The position numbers and the translations under genes are program-made. DNA of 37,847 nucleotides from a virus: positions 1 through 37,847 of the IMG/VR virus record IMGVR_UViG_3300042387_000871; one strand, written 5' to 3'. Shown one piece after another: positions 8,807 to 16,742 of the stretch. Positions within the stretch are counted from its first letter, which is position 1. Each line of letters starts with the position of its first letter. Below the pieces are notes generated by a model. The model was not told where the DNA came from and searched no databases. It worked only from the letters and a program-made list of their open reading frames with translations.

Positions 8807-9072
8807 GCCGCGACGAGATTGGGCACGACGTCCGGCGAGGATGGACCGCTGAGGATCGGGCGCGAGCCGAGGGGCTAGTCGCGCGACACGGCGGAATGTT
8901 GTCAGCATATTCCGGCCACGGAGCCGGTGTTTCCGTTGAATGGATCGAGCAGGGCGGCGAACGCGTCAGTATCGAGGGCCATAACGCGGCCGATGTCCTG
9001 GCGGTCCTTTCAACGGTGCTGGGCGGCGAGGGCCGGCCGGCACGGTCTCGGGTCACACACTTAGGAGGGTAG
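8803..9072 (+). CDS. Hypothetical 89-residue protein in the connector block
   Basis: ATG overlaps the preceding stop as ATGA, so it is co-translated with the joining protein. The protein is hydrophilic, has no membrane segment, and contains EGLVARHGGMLSAYSGHGAG near the middle. I do not recognise a family. Position suggests a virion or assembly role, but nothing in the sequence proves it. Confidence 0.6.
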   Translation: MSRDEIGHDVRRGWTAEDRARAEGLVARHGGMLSAYSGHGAGVSVEWIEQGGERVSIEGHNAADVLAVLSTVLGGEGRPARSRVTHLGG

Positions 9073-9076
9073 CAGC

Positions 9077-9502
9077 ATGGCGGCGTTCAACAAGTTCGAC
9101 GCGTTCGTGGAAGCGTTGGCCGAAAAGGTGCATAACCTCGGGGCCGATACGCTCAAGGTGTATCTGTCTAACGATACGCCGTCGGCCTCGGCCGATGCGG
9201 TGAAGGCGGACCTCGGCGAAATCACGCCTGGCAACGGGTACACGGCCGGCGGCAATACGGCGACCCTGACCTCAAGCTCGCAGACCGGCGGCCTGTACAA
9301 GCTGGTCCTGGCTGATCCGGCCGCGTGGACGGCCTCGGGCGGCTCGATCGGACCGTTCCGGTTCGCGGTGCTCTACAACAGCACGACGGCCAGCGGCAAC
9401 CTGATCGGCTGGTGGGATTACGGGACGAGCATCACGCTCGGCTCGGGCGATACGTTTACCGTGGACTTCGATCCGTCGACGGGCGTTCTCACGTTGCAGT
9501 AA
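9077..9502 (+). CDS. Phage structural protein of the AFxKFxAFVEALAEKVHNL type
   Basis: 141 residues. It starts FNKFDAFVEALAEKVHNLG and contains LGEITPGNGYTAGG, GGSIGPFRFAVLY and LIGWWDYGTSITL. I know closely similar sequences from many phage structural operons, usually near fibre genes, without an agreed function. Beta-rich pattern; perhaps a decoration or tail-fibre accessory protein. A strong ribosome site, AGGAGGGT (9063-9070), precedes the ATG. It is the first gene of the fibre cassette. Confidence 0.7.
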   Translation: MAAFNKFDAFVEALAEKVHNLGADTLKVYLSNDTPSASADAVKADLGEITPGNGYTAGGNTATLTSSSQTGGLYKLVLADPAAWTASGGSIGPFRFAVLYNSTTASGNLIGWWDYGTSITLGSGDTFTVDFDPSTGVLTLQ

Positions 9503-9517
9503 GAGGAGTAGGAACCG

Positions 9518-11992
9518 ATGCCGCTGCTTGCCGATCGCGTAAAAGAAACCACAACCACGACGGGAACCGGTCAGCTTACGCTGGCCGGCGCACCGACGGG
9601 GTTCCAATCGTTTACGACCGCGTTCGGCAACGGCGCGTCGGTGTACTATGTGATCGCTGGGGGCGCGCAGTGGGAGATCGGCATCGGGACGACCGGTGCC
9701 GGTACCCTGACGCGCGAGACGGTGCTGCAGTCGACCAACGCCGATGCGCTGGTCGATTTCGCCGCCGGCGTGAAGGACGTGTTCTGTTCGTATGTCGCCG
9801 ATCGCGCGGTCACGACCTCGGATACCGCGACGCTCACGAACAAGACGATCGACAGCTATACGAACGACGTCGGCGCGAACAGCACGCACTTCCGGATCAA
9901 GGCCGGCGCGACCCTCGGCAAGGGCGACGTGATCCGCGCGGTCGGGTTCACGCCTGGCGAGCAAGCGATCGAGGTGGTGAAGGTCGCGAGCGCGAACGAG
10001 CCGTCAATCGGTATCTGCGAACAGGCGCTCACCTCCGGCCAGTTTGGTATGGCGGTCGTGATCGGCGAGTTGTTCAACGTCAACACTAACGGGTTCACGG
10101 TAAACCAAACGCTGTACAGCAATGGGACGGGGGGGTTCACCGCGACCAAGCCCTCGAGCGGGTTGTACCAAGTGCTCGGGTGGGTCGTGCGGGCGAACGC
10201 AAACAACGGCGTGATAGCGGTCAACGTGGTCTCGCCGCTTTATGTCGAGGCCTCGACCAATACCGCAAATACGTCCGTGATACGCGACGGCAGCGGCAAC
10301 TTCGCGGCCGGCACGATCACCGGGGCGCTGACCGGGAACGCCTCGACCGCGACGACGCTGCAAACGGCGCGGACGATCAACGGCGTCTCGTTTAACGGCT
10401 CGGCGGATATCACCGTGGCGGCAGCGGCTGGGACACTCACCGGCACAACGCTGGCCTCCAACGTGACGGCGAGCAGCCTGACAAGCGTCGGCACGCTGGC
10501 GAACCTGACCGTGACCAACCCGATCACGGGCAGCGTGACGGGCAGCAGTGGTAGTACGACAGGGAACGCCGCGACGGCGACGACGTTGCAGACGGCGCGC
10601 ACAATTAACGGCGTCTCGTTCAACGGCTCGGCCAATATCACGGTACCGGCGGCCGCGGGAACCCTGACGGGTAGCACCCTGGCGAGCGGCGTCACGGCCT
10701 CGAGCCTGACCAGCGTCGGGACGATTGGCACGGGCACATGGCAGGGTAGCGCCATTGCCGACACCTACTTGGCCACGATCAGTACGGCTGGCAAAGTCTC
10801 GAACAGCGCCACGACCGCCACCAGCGCCAACACGGCGAGCGCGATTGTCGCCCGTGATAGCTCGGGCAACTTCTCGGCTGGCACGATCACGGCGGCGCTG
10901 ACGGGTAACGCCAGCACAGCGACGGCGTTGCAGACAGCTCGAGCGATCAACGGCGTGAACTTCGACGGCACGGCCGCAATTACGGTTGCGGCGGCGGCAG
11001 GTACACTGACGGGCACCACGTTAGCGGCGGGCGTGACCGCCTCTAGCCTGACCAGCGTCGGGACGCTCGCGGGTCTGACGGTGACAGCGCCGATTACGGG
11101 CAGCGTCACGGGCTCGAGCGGCAGCACGACCGGCAACGCCGCGACGGCGACCGCGTTGCAGACGGCTCGAGCGATTAACGGTGTGAACTTTGATGGTACG
11201 GCAGCGATCACGGTAACCGCTGCCGCTGGCACGCTGACGGGGGCCACGCTGTCAAGTGGCGTGACGGCGAGTAGCCTGACGAGTGTAGGGACGTTGTCGA
11301 GCTTGGGTGTCACAAACAACATCACCTCGTCAAGCGGCATCATATCAGCTGGTGCTGATTTCCGACTCTCGGGGTCGTCGTTTACCCGCGTTGCTGACGC
11401 TGATACCGGCGGAGGCTTTGGTGGTGGTTACAACTTAATGATTGACGGCGGGACCGCCAAACACGATTCAACGGGAAATATCTCCGGATACCATTACAAA
11501 ACTGGCGGAAGCATTGAGCTGTATACCGGCAGTTCGCAACCGGCAGGGACAACGGCTACGCCAAAACTAACGCTGGACGCGAACGGCAACCTGACGATGA
11601 CCGGTACCGTGTCGATGGCGGATAACGTCATTAGCCGTCCGCGCTTCACGGACTACGCCGAGACCTACACCACGCCAGCGATTAGCAGCAACACGCTGAC
11701 GCTGAACTTGGAAAACGGCAACGTGTTCCGTGTGACGCGCAATGCGAACATCTCGACGCTGACGATTAGCAATCCAGCCGCCAGCGGCAACGCCTGTAGC
11801 TTCACGCTGATCTTCGATGCGAACGGCACCAGCTACACGATCACATGGCCCGCAGCGGTGAAGTGGCCGGGTGGGACCGCTCCGACGATCACGACCACGA
11901 ACGGGCGCTCTGATATGTTCGTGTTCTACACCAACAACGCGGGTACGACATGGTACGCCATGACCGCTGCCCAAAACTTCGTGACGACCTAA
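9518..11992 (+). CDS. Tail fibre protein with tandem sequence modules
   Basis: 824 residues. The N-terminus (~1-245) is a virion-attachment type region (ADRVKETTTTTGTGQLTLAG, EQAIEVVKVASANEPSIGI). Residues ~255-590 repeat units containing LQTARTINGVSFNGSADITV and TASSLTSVGTL four times. The last ~200 residues form a different distal domain ending in TITWPAAVKWPGG and WYAMTAAQNF, typical for the end of phage side fibres. From about 11,300 onward the base composition is less GC-rich and codons less extreme, suggesting exchange of the distal receptor-binding part. The ribosome site AGAGGAG lies 9-15 bases upstream. The glycine-rich tip protein follows one base after the stop. Confidence 0.85.
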   Translation: MPLLADRVKETTTTTGTGQLTLAGAPTGFQSFTTAFGNGASVYYVIAGGAQWEIGIGTTGAGTLTRETVLQSTNADALVDFAAGVKDVFCSYVADRAVTTSDTATLTNKTIDSYTNDVGANSTHFRIKAGATLGKGDVIRAVGFTPGEQAIEVVKVASANEPSIGICEQALTSGQFGMAVVIGELFNVNTNGFTVNQTLYSNGTGGFTATKPSSGLYQVLGWVVRANANNGVIAVNVVSPLYVEASTNTANTSVIRDGSGNFAAGTITGALTGNASTATTLQTARTINGVSFNGSADITVAAAAGTLTGTTLASNVTASSLTSVGTLANLTVTNPITGSVTGSSGSTTGNAATATTLQTARTINGVSFNGSANITVPAAAGTLTGSTLASGVTASSLTSVGTIGTGTWQGSAIADTYLATISTAGKVSNSATTATSANTASAIVARDSSGNFSAGTITAALTGNASTATALQTARAINGVNFDGTAAITVAAAAGTLTGTTLAAGVTASSLTSVGTLAGLTVTAPITGSVTGSSGSTTGNAATATALQTARAINGVNFDGTAAITVTAAAGTLTGATLSSGVTASSLTSVGTLSSLGVTNNITSSSGIISAGADFRLSGSSFTRVADADTGGGFGGGYNLMIDGGTAKHDSTGNISGYHYKTGGSIELYTGSSQPAGTTATPKLTLDANGNLTMTGTVSMADNVISRPRFTDYAETYTTPAISSNTLTLNLENGNVFRVTRNANISTLTISNPAASGNACSFTLIFDANGTSYTITWPAAVKWPGGTAPTITTTNGRSDMFVFYTNNAGTTWYAMTAAQNFVTT
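10289..10726 (+). repeat. Fibre super-repeat, copy 1
   Basis: Contains two LQTAR-type units whose Leu codons lie at 10,358 and 10,586 (228 bases apart). The whole block recurs 570 bases downstream. It encodes the GNFAAGTITGALTGNAST start and two TSVGT ends. Copies have drifted mainly at third positions. Confidence 0.8.
10859..11296 (+). repeat. Fibre super-repeat, copy 2
   Basis: Second copy of the 570-base-period block, with LQTAR units at 10,928 and 11,156, again 228 bases apart. It encodes GNFSAGTITAALTGNAST. Both units here read TARAINGVNFDGTAAITV, where copy 1 has TARTINGVSFNGSA. Confidence 0.8.
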
Positions 11993-11993
11993 G

Positions 11994-12851
11994 ATGCTGG
12001 CAGATCGACTACGACAGGCCGCAACTGTAAAGGAAGCAGCGCCGGGGCAGCAAGCCTACACCACGGCGGGGACGTACACGTTTACGGTTCCCGCTGGCGT
12101 GACAAGCGTTTCGGTACTGTGTGTTGGCGGTGGGTCAGGTGGTGGGAACTACTTTTACTACAACACTTTAGGCACCGGCGGATCATTAGCTTATAAAAAT
12201 AGCATTACCGTTTCTAACGGAGATGCTTGCACTGTTGTTGTTGGGGCTGGCGCAGTGGGGCAAACTGGGGGCAGTTCAACCGTCCCAAGGGGAGGAGACT
12301 CATCTTTTACGCTCCCAAATCTTTCCATTGAAGTTCGCGCTCGCGGCGGCCTTTCAGCCACGTCCTCAAATATTGGCAGCGTGTCTTACGATGGTGGAGC
12401 AGCGTTTACCTACGAATCTGGCGGCGGCGGCGGAGCCGCCGGGTATTCGGCAAATGGCGGTACTGGAGGTTCAGGTGGTGGGACTAACGGTTCTAGCGCG
12501 ACAGGCGGGGGAGGAGGTGGTGGTGGCGGGGGAGGGATTTACGAGTTTGAAGGGCTGATAACGGGTTTCGGTGGCGGCGGTGGTGGTGGTGTCGGCATCC
12601 TTGGCGCTGGATCAAATGGTACTGGTGGAAATGCAGGGGACGGAGGAGGGGGTGGTGGTGGTGGTTCCAGCGGATCATCTGGGGGTAGTGCTGGTTTAAC
12701 CGGCGCAAATGGCGGCGCATATGGTGGCGGCGGTGGGCAGGGTGGATGGGAAAATCCAAATTATTACGCTGGCGGAAATGGCGCTTCCGGTGCCGTCCGA
12801 ATCATCTGGGGTACTGGCCGTAGCTATCCGTCGAACGCCGCAAACGTGTAA
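11994..12851 (+). CDS. Glycine-rich fibre tip or adhesin
   Basis: 285 residues. After a short lead comes AYTTAGTYTFTVPAGVTSVS, a beta module usual at the start of phage glycine-rich adhesin domains, then about 200 residues dominated by glycine, with one run of about eleven glycines near 12,510-12,535. Such proteins pack as polyglycine sandwiches and form receptor-binding tips of fibres (T-even gp38-like in principle). The terminal GASGAVRIIWGTGR is typical of the domain end. The ATG follows the fibre stop by one base. Base composition is poorer in GC than the structural genes around it, and I saw no CTCGAG. Confidence 0.75.
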   Translation: MLADRLRQAATVKEAAPGQQAYTTAGTYTFTVPAGVTSVSVLCVGGGSGGGNYFYYNTLGTGGSLAYKNSITVSNGDACTVVVGAGAVGQTGGSSTVPRGGDSSFTLPNLSIEVRARGGLSATSSNIGSVSYDGGAAFTYESGGGGGAAGYSANGGTGGSGGGTNGSSATGGGGGGGGGGGIYEFEGLITGFGGGGGGGVGILGAGSNGTGGNAGDGGGGGGGGSSGSSGGSAGLTGANGGAYGGGGGQGGWENPNYYAGGNGASGAVRIIWGTGRSYPSNAANV

Positions 12852-12862
12852 CTGAGAACACC

Positions 12863-13363
12863 ATGGGACTCACGATTTCTGATAGTGACCTGCTGGTCAT
12901 CAAGGTGGAGAACGGTCAGCCGGTCAACTACCCGCTGACGTATTCCAACTTCCGCCTTATCCACCCGCAGACCAGCTTCCCCGATCTACCGGACAACTCG
13001 TTCCTGGTGGACTTCGGGTACGCCGTGTTCAAGTACACGGAGCAGCCAACGCCGGTGCAGTTTGAGAACACCAACGACGGCCCGATTGTGTGGGACGCGG
13101 CGAAGGATGCGTACACGAACACATGGATCAACACGCCGTTCACGCCCGAGCAGATGGAAGCCGCGAAGCAGAACGCGCTCTACGCGCTGCGCCGTCAGCG
13201 GGACCAGAAGCTTTTTGCCTGTGACTGGACGCAGTTGCCAGATGTGACGCTGACGCCGAGCGAAGTCTCTGCATGGCGCGTCTATCGCCAGCAGTTGCGG
13301 GATTACATGGGCGGCGTCACCGATCCGTTCCATCCTCCGGCGTGGCCGGTTCCGCCTCGATAA
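12863..13363 (+). CDS. Tail fibre assembly chaperone-like protein
   Basis: 166 residues. The C-terminal third, NALYALRRQRDQKLFACDWT followed by LTPSEVSAWRVYRQQLRDY, matches the phage tail assembly chaperone pattern (Phage_tail_APC type), proteins that help fold or attach fibres. The N-terminal part (FPDLPDNSFLVDFGYAVFKY) is of the kind seen in fibre-linked proteins. It lies directly behind the two fibre genes, as expected. ATG 12863 has only a weak ribosome site. Codon use resembles the fibre genes. Confidence 0.75.
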   Translation: MGLTISDSDLLVIKVENGQPVNYPLTYSNFRLIHPQTSFPDLPDNSFLVDFGYAVFKYTEQPTPVQFENTNDGPIVWDAAKDAYTNTWINTPFTPEQMEAAKQNALYALRRQRDQKLFACDWTQLPDVTLTPSEVSAWRVYRQQLRDYMGGVTDPFHPPAWPVPPR

Positions 13364-13376
13364 AGGACGATAAGCG

Positions 13377-14465
13377 ATGCTATCAGCCTTTCCCCTCAGT
13401 ACGTTCCCGTTATCGTCCGTCGGGACGGTGGCGCTCGCGTTGTCGGCCGCGGCCGGCACGTTCTCGGCCACGGGCGGCGCGGCAAGGTTCGCGCTGACGC
13501 GGGCCTCGAGCGCGGCGACGTACACGCTGACGGGAGAGGCGGCCGGCCTGAACTACGGCCGAACGCTGACGGGCGACGTCGGAACGTTCACGCTGACGGG
13601 ATTCGGCGCGGTGGCGCGGTACAACGAACCGTCCGCGGCGGGCGCGTTCGTGCTGACCGGTCAGGATGCGACGGTGCAGGTCGGGCGCTACCTCGAGGCG
13701 GTCGCGGGCACGTTTACGCTGACCGGCAAGGCGGCGCGAAGCCAGACGGTCCGGCAAGCGTCGCTCGGGACGTTTATCCTGACGGGCGAGGCGGCGACGT
13801 TCCGCACGGGCAAGGGCATGGGGCTCGGGCACGGGACGTTCGCGCTTACCGGCCAGCCGGCTAGCCTAATCGCTGCGGTCAGTGTCGACGCGGACGCGGG
13901 CGCGTTTTCCCTGGCGGGACAGGCGGCGGCGCTTCGGCGCGGGTACATGGTCCTCGGGGCGGTCGGCACCTTTACGCTGACCGGTCAGGACGCGACCTCG
14001 CGGTATAACGGGCCGAACGCGGGCGGGTCGTTTGCGCTCACCGGTGGGGCGGCCGCGTTCCGCGTCTCGCGAAGCTCAAGCGCCGGAACGTTCACGCTGA
14101 CGGGACAGGCCGCGACCCTCAAGCGCGGGCGGCGGCTGCCGGCAGACGTGGGGACGTTTGTCCTGGCGGGACAGGCCGCGGGCCTCAGGAGGGCGCGAGT
14201 CGTGACGGGTGGCGTTGGCACGTTCGCGCTGACCGGCCAGCCGGCGACGCTGAACCTCGGCAAGCGGCTCGAGGCCGCGGTCGGGACGTTCACGCTCACC
14301 GGTCAGGCGGCAAGCGCCGGCCGGATGATGGCCGCGGGCGTCGGGATGTTTGCCCTGACCGGCCAGCCGGCGACGTTCTCGATTGTCGGCATGAGCCGGT
14401 TGCGGGTGCGGGACTTTTCGGGGCCGTACGTGGCGGTCCGCGACGACTCACAAGGGTACTGGTAG
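13377..14465 (+). CDS. Protein of about 15 tandem 20-22-residue GTFTLTGQ repeats
   Basis: 362 residues, almost wholly a repeat of the form G-T-F-T-L-T-G-Q-x-A, then about 12 variable residues often containing RG or RY. I count about 15 units between ~13,460 and 14,390, some 20 and some 22 residues long. The N-terminus (LSAFPLSTFPLSS) and the last ~30 residues (RLRVRDFSGPYVAVRDDSQG) are not repeats. The alternation of short strands and turns suggests a beta solenoid or repeated blades, probably on the virion surface. I know similar GTFTLTGQ arrays in other phages but no proven function. It closes the fibre cassette. Confidence 0.75.
   Translation: MLSAFPLSTFPLSSVGTVALALSAAAGTFSATGGAARFALTRASSAATYTLTGEAAGLNYGRTLTGDVGTFTLTGFGAVARYNEPSAAGAFVLTGQDATVQVGRYLEAVAGTFTLTGKAARSQTVRQASLGTFILTGEAATFRTGKGMGLGHGTFALTGQPASLIAAVSVDADAGAFSLAGQAAALRRGYMVLGAVGTFTLTGQDATSRYNGPNAGGSFALTGGAAAFRVSRSSSAGTFTLTGQAATLKRGRRLPADVGTFVLAGQAAGLRRARVVTGGVGTFALTGQPATLNLGKRLEAAVGTFTLTGQAASAGRMMAAGVGMFALTGQPATFSIVGMSRLRVRDFSGPYVAVRDDSQGYW
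13458..14390 (+). repeat. Degenerate 60-66-base tandem repeat array
   Basis: DNA behind the GTFTLTGQ repeats. The conserved core is a version of GGGACGTTCACGCTGACGGG, seen for example near 13,580, 13,705 and 14,087. Units differ at many positions, so the array is old or selected at protein level. Confidence 0.7.
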
Positions 14466-14476
14466 GAGGGCGAACG

Positions 14477-14827
14477 GTGGCGGTCATGACCTATAAGCCG
14501 ATCTATGTCGGCAACGCGTATCTAGTTCGGTCCTGCGTGGAAACCTACGTGCCGGCCGACGATGCGTACGAACCCTATACGGGCGGCGGCATCCTGGTCT
14601 CGTTCGCGCGGAACTCGGACGGGACGAACCCGATCACGGGGTTGCAGAACTTGGCGATGAATACGGACGTGAGCGGCGTATTCCATCGGGTGCTGTCGCC
14701 GGCCGAATTAACGGGGCTGCCGGCCCTGGTCGGTCAGGTGATCTATCAGATCGTGACCGGCGGGCCGTATAACGGCCTCCGCGCGGTGACGGCGCTCAAG
14801 GTGTCGCAGCCGCGGTGGGCGCAGTAG
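14477..14827 (+). CDS. Hypothetical structural-operon protein
   Basis: 116 residues from GTG 14477, preceded by AGGAGGG (14464-14470). It contains VGNAYLVRSCVETYVPADD and a beta-rich VSGVFHRVLSPAEL, and ends LKVSQPRWAQ. The stop is followed at once by the next start. I do not recognise a family. Its place between the fibre cassette and the gp10-like gene, and its beta-rich pattern, suggest a small virion protein. Confidence 0.6.
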   Translation: MAVMTYKPIYVGNAYLVRSCVETYVPADDAYEPYTGGGILVSFARNSDGTNPITGLQNLAMNTDVSGVFHRVLSPAELTGLPALVGQVIYQIVTGGPYNGLRAVTALKVSQPRWAQ

Positions 14828-15229
14828 GTGCCGATTTCGGTCGTGAACCGGTCGGCCGAGGCGATGCGTCGGTACGAGGATGCGGCGTACAAGGGGATGG
14901 ACGCCGCGGCCAATCATTTGCGGGTTGAGGTTCAGAAGGCGTTCGGGTCTTGGTACTATAAGGGCGGCGCGTTCCGGTCGACGCTGCAGGTGAAGCAAGC
15001 GATCCGGCGCACGCCGCCGATGCGGACGCCGACGGGCTACGAGGCGCGGGTCGGGATCAAGGGCGGCGAGGTGGGGATGGTCGCGCTGTATTGGGAGCTC
15101 GGCCACCGGAACACATTTACGCGCCGGTACGAGCGGGTCGAGATATGGGTGCCGACGGCGGTCAAGGAGACGCCGGCGATGCAGACCACGTTCGCGCGGG
15201 TGGTCGCGCGGTTTATGAACCGGAGCTAA
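14828..15229 (+). CDS. HK97 gp10-like connector/tail completion protein
   Basis: 133 residues from GTG 14828, directly behind the previous stop codon. The pattern AAANHLRVEVQKAF, a variable middle, GMVALYWELGHR and a closing VPTAVKETPAMQTTFARVVA agrees with the HK97-gp10 family, which sits at the head-tail interface or tail top. Family assignment is by the WELGHR type motif and position. The tail terminator-like gene follows one base later. Confidence 0.7.
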   Translation: MPISVVNRSAEAMRRYEDAAYKGMDAAANHLRVEVQKAFGSWYYKGGAFRSTLQVKQAIRRTPPMRTPTGYEARVGIKGGEVGMVALYWELGHRNTFTRRYERVEIWVPTAVKETPAMQTTFARVVARFMNRS

Positions 15230-15230
15230 G

Positions 15231-15731
15231 ATGGCGACGAAGCCGCGGTATGTGGTCCCTGGGAGCCTCGCCACGCCGTCCACGTTGTCGACGGTGCAGA
15301 TTTACGCGACGATCCGACGGGCGCTGTTGGCGTATCGGAGCCCGCAGGGCGAGATGTTGCGGGAGCTGGTCGGCGAGGAACCGCGGGTGTACGTGCGCGC
15401 GCAGCCGGAGCCGCCGGTGTTTCCGTACCTCACGCTGCTGCTCAACCGGACCAGCGATGCGGCCTATAACGGGTACCGCGAGACGGCGGTGCTCGAGGTG
15501 CAAGCGATTGGGAAGCCGGAATCGCAGTTGCCGTTGGTCGAGACGGCGATGGACCTCGTGGACCAATGCTTGACGGCCTATACCGATCCGGCGTCGGGGC
15601 TGATGGTGGGCCGGAGCCGGAACCGGTTCACGCTCCCGCTGTTTACGACGCCGGCCGAGTCGCAGACGGTGGGCGTGGTGGCGACCTACAACCTGTTCCT
15701 GTGGCCGGTGGTCTTGACGAGTCGCGACTAA
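15231..15731 (+). CDS. Probable tail completion/terminator protein
   Basis: 166 residues. The order IYATIRRALLAYRSPQGEML, VYVRAQPEPPVFPYLTLLL, then strands with ETAVLEVQAIG, has the form of tail completion proteins (DUF3168/gpU-like), which cap the tail tube. The family name is tentative; size and location between the gp10-like gene and the tail tube gene support it. ATG 15231 follows the previous stop by one base. Confidence 0.55.
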   Translation: MATKPRYVVPGSLATPSTLSTVQIYATIRRALLAYRSPQGEMLRELVGEEPRVYVRAQPEPPVFPYLTLLLNRTSDAAYNGYRETAVLEVQAIGKPESQLPLVETAMDLVDQCLTAYTDPASGLMVGRSRNRFTLPLFTTPAESQTVGVVATYNLFLWPVVLTSRD

Positions 15732-15789
15732 CCGTCGGGCGTCGCGGCAGTATATTCGAAGCGTCCCTTTCCAAAACCTCGAGGCATTT

Positions 15790-16353
15790 ATGACGGCTCC
15801 GCTTACAGGCTTTACGTCGACGTTCCCGACGGATGTGCTGCTCGATTCCGGTGTCTTGTACGTGGGCGCGACCGCGTTCGGGGCGTTTCAGGGCGGCCTT
15901 AAGTTCGATCCTGGCGTCGAGTATCTGAACACGGTGTTTGACGGCAAGCGGTCGCCGGTGCGGCTGCTCGATCGCAAGTCGAACCAGATGCCGAAGATCA
16001 CGGGCACGGTGATTCAGTTGTCGACGACGAACGTGGCGCAGATCGAGCCTGGCGCGACGGTCGCGGCCTCGGGCGCGTGGACGGGCTCGACGTCCTATCT
16101 GCCGAAGCGGGCCGGCTCGTACCTCGCCTCCGGCGATTACCTGACGGACGTCCGGGCGATCTGGCTCCGGGGCGGCGGCAACTTTGTGCAGGTCCGCTTC
16201 CCGTCGGCGCTGTTGCTCAAGTACGACGTGACGTCGCAGGACGGGCAGGAAGTGGCGATCGCGCTCGAGATCGAGGCGCGGCTCGATATGTCGGTGTCGG
16301 GCGCGAACGTGGGCGACGCGCCGTACCGGATCGAGTATATCGCGGCGGTGTAA
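15790..16353 (+). CDS. Major tail (tube) protein
   Basis: 187 residues. It contains LLDSGVLYVGATAFGAFQGG, FDPGVEYLNTVFDGKRSPV and a long beta-rich C-terminal part (VAIALEIEARLDMSVSGANV), the usual appearance of siphovirus tube proteins that stack as hexamers. A 58-base gap precedes it, and GAGG near 15,781 serves as ribosome site. A terminator-like hairpin follows the stop, as is common for highly expressed tube genes. The gpG-like gene is next, which strengthens the call. Confidence 0.78.
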   Translation: MTAPLTGFTSTFPTDVLLDSGVLYVGATAFGAFQGGLKFDPGVEYLNTVFDGKRSPVRLLDRKSNQMPKITGTVIQLSTTNVAQIEPGATVAASGAWTGSTSYLPKRAGSYLASGDYLTDVRAIWLRGGGNFVQVRFPSALLLKYDVTSQDGQEVAIALEIEARLDMSVSGANVGDAPYRIEYIAAV

Positions 16354-16361
16354 TCGGGAGG

Positions 16362-16397
16362 CCGGACGGCCGCGGTGCCGTCCGGTCGCTGTTTCTT
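16362..16397 (+). terminator. Rho-independent terminator-like hairpin after the tail tube gene
   Basis: CCGGACGGC (16362-16370) pairs perfectly with GCCGTCCGG (16377-16385) around a six-base loop. A T-enriched stretch follows (TCGCTGTTTCTT). The T-run is imperfect, so some read-through is expected, which would lower expression of downstream genes relative to the tube protein. Confidence 0.65.
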
Positions 16398-16427
16398 GGC
16401 AGTCTCACGTCAACCGGACCTGATCCA

Positions 16428-16742
16428 ATGACGACCCTCGATCTTGACGCGCTGGTCAATACCGCGCGGTTGCCAAAGGCGCGGCTGTTTAGCCGCGAAG
16501 TAATTGTCTACCCGATGACGGGCGCCGCGGCGCATCGCGTCGCCTCGGTACAGGAAGCGGACCAGACGGGCGCGAAAATGCTTGGGGTGCTGCTCGAGGT
16601 GATCGGCATGACGGTGCCGGCCCTGACGGCCGAGGAACGCGACCAATTAAGCGTCGACCAGATTGCCGCGCTGATCCAACTGTCGCGCGGACAGATCGCG
16701 GACGTCGAAACGCTGCTGGCGGAACGCGCGGAAAAAAACTAA
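16428..16742 (+). CDS. Tail assembly chaperone, gpG-like short form
   Basis: 104 residues from ATG 16428. The sequence is mostly helical and acidic near its end (LTAEERDQLSVDQIAALIQL, ETLLAERAEKN). The final codons GAA AAA AAC TAA contain the slippery heptamer A AAA AAC directly before the stop. Tail assembly chaperones are typically made as a short form and a -1 frameshifted long form, and the next open frame (to 17,143) is in exactly the right phase. Location between the tail tube and tape measure genes is the classical one. Fold and family are inferred from context, since these proteins diverge quickly. Confidence 0.8.
   Translation: MTTLDLDALVNTARLPKARLFSREVIVYPMTGAAAHRVASVQEADQTGAKMLGVLLEVIGMTVPALTAEERDQLSVDQIAALIQLSRGQIADVETLLAERAEKN

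Noticed and set aside
13458-14390. CRISPR array
   Set aside because: Repeats are degenerate, in frame and coding, without unique spacers; they form a protein repeat.
15751-15756. TATATT upstream of the tail tube gene as a -10 box
   Set aside because: No acceptable -35 box at 16-18 bases and no extended -10; the gap is short and may be plain spacer.
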